Assembly (NCBI GenBank): GCA_030424825.1
Contig: JAUHWE010000308.1
Location: forward strand, 1 to 6,133
DNA: 6,133 nucleotides
Reading direction: 5' to 3'
DNA from: Verrucomicrobiia bacterium
GTDB taxonomy: Bacteria > Verrucomicrobiota > Verrucomicrobiia > Opitutales > Opitutaceae
Within the stretch, counting starts at the first letter, position 1; each line of letters opens with the position of its first letter. Under the pieces are notes generated by a model. It made no database searches, was not told where the DNA came from, and saw nothing but the letters and a program-made list of their open reading frames with translations. Position numbers and translations under genes: made by a program. Below, piece by piece: positions 1-4,926 of the stretch.

Positions 1-968
1 TTGACACGTGCTTTTGGGGAGGAGGAACGCCGGGGTTGCTGAAGGCGAACGATTTACAGATTCTTTGCGAAACGGTGGCCCGTTTTTTTGGCCCACCGGT
101 ACGTGAATGGACGGTTGAGATGGCTCCCTCGACGGTAAAAGCGGACAAATTGAAGGTTCTCAAGGATCATGGGGTCACTCGCATTTCGATGGGGGTCCAG
201 AGCTTTGACGATGTTTTACTGGAAAAGCTTGGCAGGCAGCATAGTCAGAAACAGGTATTAAAAGCTTACGATCTGATTCGAGAGGAAGGCTTCGAAAGCG
301 TTAATCTTGATTTGATATTCGCGATTCCAGGGCAGGATGAAACCCGTCTGAAAGCCGACATTCAACAAGCGGCGCAACTCGAACCGGATCATCTTTCCAC
401 CTATTGCCTGACCTTTGAGGAGGATACGGCGCTTTTCGTGCAACTGTCCGAGGGGAAAGTGGCGATTGATGTGAATCTGGAGACGCGTCTATACTTGGCT
501 TGCTGGGAAGAAATGGAAAGTCTTGGGTTCGAGCAGTATGAAGTGTCCAACTGTGCGCGTCCGGGCAAGCAGTGTGTTCAGAATGCCAACACCTGGAAAA
601 TGGACCAGTGGATTGGGCTGGGACCTTCCGCCGCCAGCCAGTTCCGAGGTCAAAGGTACTCGAATGTTCCCGATTTGAAGAGTTGGCTGAAAGGGATCGA
701 TGAGGGAAATCTGAATCGAATCGACCGGTCGCAGCTCAAGGAGTCCTTGCTGCTGGAAGATGCCCTGATTTTTGGGCTGCGAATGAACGACGGGGTGGAT
801 TTGAAGGCGCTCCGCCAGCGATTCAACCAGGAGCTGACTCGAGTGCAGTCCGACACGATTGAGAAGCTCGAGATTGATAGAAAGCTGGTGAGAGACGGAA
901 ATCGGATTTGGCTCACCGACGAAGGGAGACTGGTTGTGGACGCCATCGGCAGCGCCCTGATGGTTTAA
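1..968 (+). CDS. hemW: HemW-like radical SAM protein (heme chaperone / coproporphyrinogen III oxidase-like), 5' end missing
   Basis: The gene enters from the left edge; the reading frame starts at base 3 and gives 321 residues before TAA at 966-968. HemW proteins are usually about 375-400 residues, so roughly 60 N-terminal residues, including the expected CxxxCxxC iron-sulfur motif, lie outside the window. Visible family signatures in order are the glycine-rich FWGGGTP strand at the very start, RISMGVQSFDD, LGRQHS, NLDLIFAIPGQ, DHLSTYCLTFEEDT, and YEVSNCARPG followed by IGLGPSA. These match the radical SAM barrel and HemW C-terminal region. Family knowledge: HemW binds heme and acts as a heme chaperone for respiratory enzymes, and was long misnamed oxygen-independent coproporphyrinogen oxidase (HemN). 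Odd: the HNxxYW motif of HemW reads QNANTW here (579-596), so its His and Tyr are replaced. The internal ATG-like start at base 36 is not the true start, because conserved sequence continues upstream to the edge. Family membership is sure; heme binding is less so. Confidence 0.93.
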   Translation, partial: DTCFWGGGTPGLLKANDLQILCETVARFFGPPVREWTVEMAPSTVKADKLKVLKDHGVTRISMGVQSFDDVLLEKLGRQHSQKQVLKAYDLIREEGFESVNLDLIFAIPGQDETRLKADIQQAAQLEPDHLSTYCLTFEEDTALFVQLSEGKVAIDVNLETRLYLACWEEMESLGFEQYEVSNCARPGKQCVQNANTWKMDQWIGLGPSAASQFRGQRYSNVPDLKSWLKGIDEGNLNRIDRSQLKESLLLEDALIFGLRMNDGVDLKALRQRFNQELTRVQSDTIEKLEIDRKLVRDGNRIWLTDEGRLVVDAIGSALMV

Positions 969-1015
969 TGCTTGCCCCTGTCGAAGCCGTTAACGTTATA
1001 GGAGAAACATTTTTA

Positions 1016-1549
1016 ATGTTGAGGGAATTGGCGAGAGCTCTTGAAGGCGGAGCGAAGAAACTAGGCAAAGATGGCGCGGTCGCACTCGTTGCGGTGATTG
1101 GCGGCTTGGGCCTCGTTTCCTGCAAAACGACGGGTGTGGGATTCGAGTATGAGCGCGCGGTGGCCCGGTTCGTGTTGGAGTCAGAAAACAGGGGGTCGAT
1201 TGTAACGATGCCTGTGAGTGAAGTGCGGATACAGGTTGACCCGACGGCGGTTTTGACGGAATTTGATCTAGAGAGTGTGGCGGTGGCGGAAGTCGAACTG
1301 GGTCAATGCCTCCAGTTCAGACTGACTCATCAAGCTTCGAGGACCTTCTACCAAGCGAGCGCGAATAATCAAGGGAGGCGGATGGTGTTGATCGTAAACG
1401 GGCAGCCATTGGGGTTGCAGCGAATTGAACGACCGGTGTCAGACGGAATTTTTTATGTCTTCGTTGAAATTCCCGATGCCGACCTGCCCGAATTGGCCAG
1501 AAATTTGCGAGGGACCAGCATTGAGATTCAAAACAAGTTACGCGGTTAG
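1016..1549 (+). CDS. Putative lipoprotein with SecDF P1-head-like domain
   Basis: A 177-residue protein. The N-terminus has a basic region (KKLGKDG, about residues 14-20), a hydrophobic stretch (21-34) and a lipobox-like LVSC with Cys36, so it is probably a lipoprotein anchored in the periplasm. The mature part, about residues 75-175, resembles the periplasmic P1-head domain of SecD. It shows an LTEFDLESVAV segment, then FRLTHQASRTFYQAS, then RRMVLIVNGQPLGLQRIERP and a closing DLPELARNLRG. These parallel SecD's lltgadl..a.v, f.LT..ga..F...T, GkrlaIvlDG..is.P.i and ea..La..Lr segments. This likeness is by eye only. SecD's transmembrane helices are absent, so it is not a translocase subunit by itself. 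I chose the ATG at 1016 because AGGAG lies at 1000-1004, 11 bases upstream, and the signal sequence fits. An in-frame ATG at 968 overlaps the hemW-like stop (TAATG) and is the alternative, adding 16 residues. The actual role is unknown. Confidence 0.8.
   Translation: MLRELARALEGGAKKLGKDGAVALVAVIGGLGLVSCKTTGVGFEYERAVARFVLESENRGSIVTMPVSEVRIQVDPTAVLTEFDLESVAVAEVELGQCLQFRLTHQASRTFYQASANNQGRRMVLIVNGQPLGLQRIERPVSDGIFYVFVEIPDADLPELARNLRGTSIEIQNKLRG
1509..1513 (+). promoter_or_regulatory. Ribosome binding site deciding the TTG start of the M23 gene
   Basis: GAGGG lies 7 bases before TTG 1521, inside the 3' end of the upstream lipoprotein gene. It supports the shorter product that begins directly with a signal peptide, rather than the ATG at 1425. 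Confidence 0.6.
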
Positions 1550-2537
1550 CCTTTTGGTTGGGCTTTTGACGTTTGAGGGACTCGCGTCCTCCGAGCGGAT
1601 TGGAGACCACTTCTGGCCGACTCCTAACAGCGCCTTTGTCGAGGGGAGACCCCTCGCGCATTTTGTGCAACCGACGGAGTCAGGAAGATTAAATTCGGCC
1701 CTTTGGGGGTGTGTACGCAACAGCGGCTCCCGATTTCATGAAGGGATTGACCTGAAGGCGATTCGCAGAGATCGGCAGGGTGAGCCGATCGATGGGGTCT
1801 TTGCGTTTGACGCCGGAGTGGTCCGCTATGTCAATCGAGAGGCCAGCAAAAGTAGCTATGGCAGGTACATCGTCATAGAGCATCCGCAATGGAGTCCGGG
1901 AATGGTGACCTTGTATGCGCACCTCAGAGCAGTTCCAGAATCAGTGAGGCCTGGAATTCAAGTAGAAGGCGGGCAGCCAATTGCCACTATGGGTCGCTCG
2001 GCGAGCTATTCGATTCCACGGAGTCGAGCCCATTTGCATTTCGAAGTGGGACTTTGGCTCGGGGCAGAATTTCAGAAATGGTATGACCGGCAGCGGTTTG
2101 ACGATCGCAATGACCACGGGGATTTCAATGGGATGAATATAATCGGGATGGATGTTTGGGCGATCTTACAGGCATTGAAAAACGGTGTGGTTTCAAACGT
2201 TGTGGAGTTCATAGCCCTTGAGCCTACCGCGATATCCGTGACGTTTTGGGATTCTCAGATTCCAGACCTATTACTGGTGAATCCTAATTTGATGGTGAAC
2301 TTTGTGATACCTGAAAACCACGCGGGATGGCGTATCGATTTTTCCGCGAGCGGTTTACCGCTTCGCTTTGAGGCTCTAAGTCGAAGATCCCACTCAGGTG
2401 TCATGAGTACATCTATTCAGATAGTAGACGAGAGACTCGCCCGGTCTCAGACTTGCATGGGCCTTATTGGAGCGGGCAGGAATCCAGGACCGAGTGCTCG
2501 CCTCAATAGTATCTTGCAGCGATTGTTTATCGACTAG
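1521..2537 (+). CDS. Secreted M23 family (LytM-type) zinc metallopeptidase
   Basis: A 338-residue protein with a signal peptide at residues 1-22 (RFK followed by a hydrophobic core, cleavage near LASS) and an M23 domain at about residues 58-177. Expected zinc and catalytic residues are present: HEGID (His73, Asp77), a YAHL motif (His134) and HLHFE (His171, His173). The GQPIATMG segment that normally precedes the HxH motif is also present. Family members cleave peptide cross-links in peptidoglycan or bind it, so a periplasmic cell-wall role is inferred. Because all ligand positions are kept, it is probably active rather than a degenerate EnvC/NlpD-like activator. The C-terminal 160 residues (about 178-338) match no domain I recognise. 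I prefer the TTG start at 1521: GAGGG at 1509-1513 sits 7 bases upstream and the start falls exactly at the signal peptide. The longer ATG start at 1425 would place 32 unhelpful residues before it. The gene overlaps the lipoprotein gene by 29 bases, suggesting coupled translation. Confidence 0.9.
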   Translation: MRFKTSYAVSLLVGLLTFEGLASSERIGDHFWPTPNSAFVEGRPLAHFVQPTESGRLNSALWGCVRNSGSRFHEGIDLKAIRRDRQGEPIDGVFAFDAGVVRYVNREASKSSYGRYIVIEHPQWSPGMVTLYAHLRAVPESVRPGIQVEGGQPIATMGRSASYSIPRSRAHLHFEVGLWLGAEFQKWYDRQRFDDRNDHGDFNGMNIIGMDVWAILQALKNGVVSNVVEFIALEPTAISVTFWDSQIPDLLLVNPNLMVNFVIPENHAGWRIDFSASGLPLRFEALSRRSHSGVMSTSIQIVDERLARSQTCMGLIGAGRNPGPSARLNSILQRLFID

Positions 2538-2644
2538 CGGCTTTTTCAGTTAGTCAGTCGCCCGTCTATGCTGGAGTGGGGGAAAAAGATTTCGCTTCCA
2601 GCAGATCTTATTCGAGATTTTTCGGACTCTTTGGCATCGGAGGT

Positions 2645-2675
2645 AGGGCTCGACGGCCCGGCGAGTCGGTGCCCT
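2645..2675. repeat. Hairpin with AGGGC/GCCCT stem (left member of a pair)
   Basis: AGGGC at 2645-2649 pairs with GCCCT at 2671-2675, and inside it CGAC at 2651-2654 pairs with GTCG at 2665-2668 around a 10-base GC-rich loop. This gives about nine base pairs with a small internal bulge. The stem core is shared with the hairpin at 2701-2718. The form is reminiscent of repetitive extragenic palindromes, but a single window cannot show dispersal. Confidence 0.5.
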
Positions 2676-2700
2676 TCTGATCTTTGTTTAACTGACGCGG

Positions 2701-2718
2701 CGTAGGGCGAGCCCTACG
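2701..2718. repeat. Perfect 8-bp palindrome CGTAGGGC-GA-GCCCTACG (right member of a pair)
   Basis: CGTAGGGC at 2701-2708 is the exact reverse complement of GCCCTACG at 2711-2718, with only GA between. The tight loop means it may fold with a slightly larger loop in RNA or extrude as a cruciform in DNA. The CGAGCCCTAC arm (2708-2717) is also perfectly complementary to GTAGGGCTCG at 2643-2652, so the two elements can pair with each other. No T-run follows, so it is not a standard terminator. Confidence 0.55.
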
Positions 2719-2776
2719 GCTGGGGATGCGTGTAGAATAGGCCTGCTGGCTTCAGACGAGCCAATCGATGCGACAC

Positions 2777-2803
2777 AAAAAAAGCCGCTCGGTTAGGAGC
2801 GGC
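2777..2803 (-). terminator. Rho-independent terminator of the cutA / small basic protein unit
   Basis: Read on the minus strand, GCCGCTC (2803-2797) pairs perfectly with GAGCGGC (2790-2784) around a 6-base loop and is followed by seven Ts (2783-2777). It lies 26 bases beyond the stop of the small basic protein gene, as expected for a transcript end. Confidence 0.9.
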
Positions 2804-2829
2804 GTTAGAAAATGGGTGATCGTTTCAGC

Positions 2830-2985
2830 TTATTCGGCTGGCTTGGTCTTTTTAAGGCCGACAACGCGGTCGCCTGTTTTCCATTCACCGCGCTTTCTGA
2901 GGAGTTCGATGCGTTCGAATCGCTTCAGTACATTGCGTTTTACGGCGGAGCTGCTAGAAGATTTGTAGCTAGGATGCTGTGACAT
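2830..2985 (-). CDS. Small basic protein (Verrucomicrobia/Chlamydiae family)
   Basis: A 51-residue protein running from ATG at 2985 to TAA at 2832-2830. It starts MSQHPSYKSS, continues through a serine-rich stretch to KRNVLKRFERIELLRKRGEW, and ends TGDRVVGLKKTKPAE. I recognise the pattern NVLKRFERIELL.KRG.W..GD.V.GL.KTKP as the small, very basic protein family restricted to Verrucomicrobia, Chlamydiae and relatives (recalled as TIGR04137). Its function is not established; the strong positive charge suggests nucleic acid or ribosome binding, which is inference only. It sits 6 bases after the cutA stop and is followed by a strong terminator, so it is the last gene of a two-gene transcript. No clear Shine-Dalgarno precedes it, so translation may be coupled to cutA. 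The opposite-strand frame at 2768-2968 is a shadow. Confidence 0.88.
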   Translation of the reverse strand: MSQHPSYKSSSSSAVKRNVLKRFERIELLRKRGEWKTGDRVVGLKKTKPAE

Positions 2986-2991
2986 GGCTGT

Positions 2992-3372
2992 TTATTTAGG
3001 TTCCCGTTTATAAAAGCGGTGCAAGTTGGACGCTTCTTTCACCCAGATCAAGTACTTTTCGTCCACTTTCGTAGCTTCTGTCTCAATCCATTGAGGAGTG
3101 TCGTAGGGATGGAGCTCATTTATCCGGGTGCGAGCCTGCTCCAGACGTCCCCCTGAAACCTTGAGCCACAGCCGGTATTCGGTCGCGCAGCAACGCTTGC
3201 CTTCCCAAGTGTAGATTGAGGAAATCGGGCCGTCGAGCTGTACGCAGGCCGCGATTCCCTCGTTTACGAAGGCGTTGGCAATGGTCAGGCCGTCCTCTTT
3301 GGAGGGGACGGTGGTCCAGCAGATGAAAAGCGAGTCGTTTTCGGGGGTCTTCTTTGAATCGTGATTCGTCAT
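2992..3372 (-). CDS. cutA: CutA1-type divalent cation tolerance protein
   Basis: A 126-residue protein, typical in length for the PII-like CutA family, which forms trimers and has been linked to copper/divalent cation tolerance in E. coli, though its true role is debated. Family marks are WTTVPSKEDG (about 19-28), GIAACVQL (39-46), SSIYTWEGK (51-59), a TEYRLWLKV strand (64-72) and NELHPYDTPQW (85-95). The usual HPYExPEI is altered to HPYDTPQW, and a Cys61-Cys62 pair follows the YTWEGK turn, at a place where families often carry acidic residues. I chose the ATG at 3372, giving a short hydrophilic leader before the first strand. The longer frame to 3486 would add a hydrophobic leader but would run antisense through the rpoZ start and its ribosome binding site. 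No good Shine-Dalgarno is visible at 3372, so the exact start is a little uncertain. It is divergent from rpoZ. Confidence 0.92.
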   Translation of the reverse strand: MTNHDSKKTPENDSLFICWTTVPSKEDGLTIANAFVNEGIAACVQLDGPISSIYTWEGKRCCATEYRLWLKVSGGRLEQARTRINELHPYDTPQWIETEATKVDEKYLIWVKEASNLHRFYKREPK

Positions 3373-3394
3373 GAGGACAGGATTCAATAATCTC

Positions 3395-3422
3395 TTGACC
3401 CGCTTGCGCTTCAAGGTAAAAG
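3395..3422 (+). promoter_or_regulatory. Possible sigma-70-type promoter for rpoZ
   Basis: In the 84-base divergent gap, TTGACC (3395-3400) is followed after 16 bases by TAAAAG (3417-3422). The -35 box is close to consensus, but the -10 box is weak. The position, about 35 bases before the TTG start of rpoZ, is sensible. This is seen by eye only. Confidence 0.35.
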
Positions 3423-3441
3423 GCAGGATTCCACACACCAA

Positions 3442-3447
3442 AAGGAG
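3442..3447 (+). promoter_or_regulatory. Strong ribosome binding site deciding the TTG start of rpoZ
   Basis: AAGGAG lies 9 bases before TTG 3457. It is the best Shine-Dalgarno sequence in the window and supports the non-ATG start. Confidence 0.8.
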
Positions 3448-3456
3448 ATATCCGCT

Positions 3457-3660
3457 TTGAGAGACGATTATATAAAAGAAGCCCAAAAGGTCATCACCGA
3501 CCCGAATATTTTAGTTAACGTAGTGTCGCGTCGCGTTAAGCAGTTGCGTCACGGTAACCGGCCGCTCGTAGAGTCACTGGAAAAGCTGAATTTGGAGGAT
3601 ATCGCCCTGCGTGAGATCATCGAAGGCAAGATCAGCTACGAGATTGGCGAAGAGGCCTAA
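3457..3660 (+). CDS. rpoZ: DNA-directed RNA polymerase subunit omega
   Basis: A 67-residue protein matching the omega family, the small RNA polymerase subunit that clamps the beta-prime C-terminus and helps assembly. Key segments are NVVSRRVKQLRHGNRPLV (residues 21-38, the usual VxxRRaRQL..G..PLV region) and EDIALREIIEGKI (47-59, the conserved xxALREI..GKI helix). It is shorter than the E. coli protein (91 residues), lacking much of its C-terminal tail, which is common outside Proteobacteria. The start is a TTG at 3457 with AAGGAG at 3442-3447, 9 bases upstream; no ATG would preserve the N-terminal region. It is followed by its own terminator, so it is probably a single-gene unit, with some read-through into smpB possible. 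The identification is confident despite the small size. Confidence 0.93.
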   Translation: MRDDYIKEAQKVITDPNILVNVVSRRVKQLRHGNRPLVESLEKLNLEDIALREIIEGKISYEIGEEA

Positions 3661-3690
3661 CATCTGCGGCGAGAGTCGATTTTCAGGAGG

Positions 3691-3717
3691 CGCGGCGGGA
3701 AACTGCCGCGTTTTTTT
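3691..3717 (+). terminator. Rho-independent terminator after rpoZ
   Basis: CGCGGC (3691-3696) pairs with GCCGCG (3705-3710), extendable by one G-T pair, around GGAAAC, and is followed by seven Ts (3711-3717). It lies 30 bases after the rpoZ stop and 40 bases before the smpB start, so smpB must either have a promoter overlapping this site or depend on read-through. Confidence 0.88.
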
Positions 3718-3757
3718 ATAGAGCTACCTATCAATTTACGGATGGATTTGCGATCAG

Positions 3758-4234
3758 ATGGCTGCCAAGAAACAGAACAAGTCCAATATACCAAAGGAGA
3801 TTCGTAACGCCAAGGCGAAGCGGGACTACTTCGTGGAGGATATTTTCGAGGCGGGCGTCGTATTGACGGGTACGGAGGTAAAGTCACTGCGGGCTGGGAA
3901 AGCCTCTTTAAACGAAGGCTTTTGCCGCTTTGTGAAATCGGATTTGTTTATTTTCGGGTTTCACATCGACGAGTACGCTTGGGGTTCGATGAATAATCAC
4001 ATTCCTCGTCGCGAGCGAAAGCTGCTGCTGCACCGGCACGAATTGCGCAAGTTGAAAAAACAAGTCGAGTCGGGCGGCAAAACAATCGTCCCTTTACGTC
4101 TTTATTTCAAAGAAGCGCTCGTTAAGATCGAGGTTGCGGTTTGCATTGGGAAAAAGCTTTTTGACAAACGGGAGGATCTTAAAAAGAAAGCCGTCATGCG
4201 GGACGACGACCGCTCCTATAAATTCCGTAAATAG
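3758..4234 (+). CDS. smpB: SsrA-binding protein SmpB
   Basis: A 158-residue protein of normal family length. SmpB binds tmRNA and delivers it to stalled ribosomes, so that nascent chains are tagged for proteolysis and ribosomes are freed. Signatures are NAKAKRDYFVEDIFEAG (17-33), VLTGTEVKSLRAGKASL (35-51), NNHIPRRERKLLLHRHEL (79-96, the usual HDPxRxRKLLLH with Ile in place of Asp), IVPLRLYFKE (110-119) and GKKLFDKREDLKKK (131-144). The end is the basic tail that enters the mRNA channel. The ATG at 3758 is the first start after the rpoZ terminator; only a weak GGA-rich sequence lies about 13 bases upstream. No ssrA (tmRNA) gene is visible in the window. It probably leads a transcript that includes thrH 23 bases downstream. 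Confidence 0.97.
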   Translation: MAAKKQNKSNIPKEIRNAKAKRDYFVEDIFEAGVVLTGTEVKSLRAGKASLNEGFCRFVKSDLFIFGFHIDEYAWGSMNNHIPRRERKLLLHRHELRKLKKQVESGGKTIVPLRLYFKEALVKIEVAVCIGKKLFDKREDLKKKAVMRDDDRSYKFRK

Positions 4235-4257
4235 GTTCAGAATATTTCGCCTTCTGT

Positions 4258-4884
4258 ATGAACGAACAAATGACAATCGCTTGCCTCGATCTTGAGGGGG
4301 TATTGATTCCGGAAATTTGGATCAACCTCGCTGAAAAAACGGGAATCGAGGCACTCAAACTGACAACGCGCGACATCGCAGACTACGATGAGTTGATGGG
4401 CAAGCGCCTTGAGGTTTTAGACCAGAATGGCTTGACGCTTAAGGATTTTCAAGAGGTCGTCGCGTCGATGGATCCATTGGAGGGTGCGAGGGAATTCCTG
4501 GAATGGCTGCAAGGTCAGGTCGAAGTGATTATCCTTTCGGATACCTTTCGCGAGTTTGCCATGCCGTTAATTACCAAGCTGGGCAATCCGACCATGTTTT
4601 GCCACTCGCTTTCCGTAGACTATGATACGTACCAAATAAAGGACTACGTGCTTCGTCAGAATGACCAGAAGCGAAAAGCCGTAATCGCATTGAAGAGCTT
4701 GAATTTCCGCGTACTTTCGATGGGCGATTCCTACAACGACCTAAGCATGCTTGAGGAGGCCGACGCGGGAATATTTTTCAAACCCACAAAGAAAATCACA
4801 GAAGAATACCCGCAGTTCCCCGTCACTGAGAATTACGAAGAACTGAAAAGCCACCTTTGCTCCAACCACGGGTTACGCCCGTAG
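4258..4884 (+). CDS. thrH: Bifunctional phosphoserine phosphatase / homoserine phosphotransferase (HAD family)
   Basis: A 208-residue HAD-superfamily enzyme that closely follows the pattern I recall for Pseudomonas aeruginosa ThrH. That enzyme hydrolyses phosphoserine and can move its phosphate to homoserine, linking serine and threonine synthesis. Motif I is the variant DLEGV, with nucleophile Asp11 and Glu13 in place of the usual second Asp. It is followed by PEIWINLAEKTGIEALKLTTRD (18-39), a segment typical of ThrH rather than SerB. Motif II is ILSDTF (Ser94), motif III is the lysine-rich QKRKAVIALKSL (137-148), and motif IV is GDSYND (156-161). It is cytoplasmic and soluble. The ATG at 4258 is used; an in-frame ATG at 4270 would remove four residues and is equally possible, as neither has a clear Shine-Dalgarno. 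There are no serine or threonine pathway genes nearby, so the neighbours say little about its role. Confidence 0.92.
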   Translation: MNEQMTIACLDLEGVLIPEIWINLAEKTGIEALKLTTRDIADYDELMGKRLEVLDQNGLTLKDFQEVVASMDPLEGAREFLEWLQGQVEVIILSDTFREFAMPLITKLGNPTMFCHSLSVDYDTYQIKDYVLRQNDQKRKAVIALKSLNFRVLSMGDSYNDLSMLEEADAGIFFKPTKKITEEYPQFPVTENYEELKSHLCSNHGLRP

Positions 4885-4926
4885 TGGACTAACAAACGGC
4901 ACCGGTTTAAATTCCGGCCTTTTCAA

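Larger units (their letters stand above)
2538..2776. other. Non-coding convergent intergenic region
   Basis: This region lies between the stop of the M23 gene on the plus strand and the terminator of the minus-strand cutA/small-basic-protein unit. I see no credible coding frame. It contains weak inverted repeats near the M23 stop (GACTA 2532-2536 with TAGTC 2551-2555; TGCTGGA 2569-2575 with TCCAGCA 2597-2603) and two better hairpins at 2645-2675 and 2701-2718. No T-tract follows any of these on the plus strand, so a classical terminator for the M23 transcript is not evident. Confidence 0.6.

Noticed and set aside
908..1015. Longer starts for the lipoprotein gene (908 or 968)
   Set aside because: The start at 908 would overlap the hemW-like gene by 61 bases. 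The ATG at 968 (TAATG overlap) is possible but gives an overlong n-region before the lipobox, whereas 1016 has AGGAG upstream.
1425..1520. ATG start at 1425 for the M23 peptidase
   Set aside because: It adds 32 residues with no family likeness ahead of a clean signal peptide and overlaps the lipoprotein gene by 125 bases. TTG 1521 has a well-placed ribosome binding site.
1317..1922. Minus-strand frames of 60-117 residues
   Set aside because: They lie opposite the lipoprotein and M23 genes and show no domain likeness or start signals.
2701..2718. Palindrome as a rho-independent terminator of the M23 gene
   Set aside because: There is no T-run after it on either strand, and the loop is only two bases. 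It is kept as a repeat/hairpin instead.
2768..2968. 66-residue plus-strand frame
   Set aside because: It lies opposite the small basic protein gene and its terminator. The minus strand has the recognisable family and the terminator orientation.
3373..3486. N-terminal extension of CutA to 3486 with a hydrophobic segment
   Set aside because: It would run antisense across the rpoZ start and ribosome binding site. The CutA family needs no such leader, and the core aligns from the ATG at 3372.
4866..4888. Hairpin ACGGG/CCCGT at the end of thrH as a terminator
   Set aside because: Only five pairs in the last codons of the gene and no T-run; trmL follows closely in the same direction.
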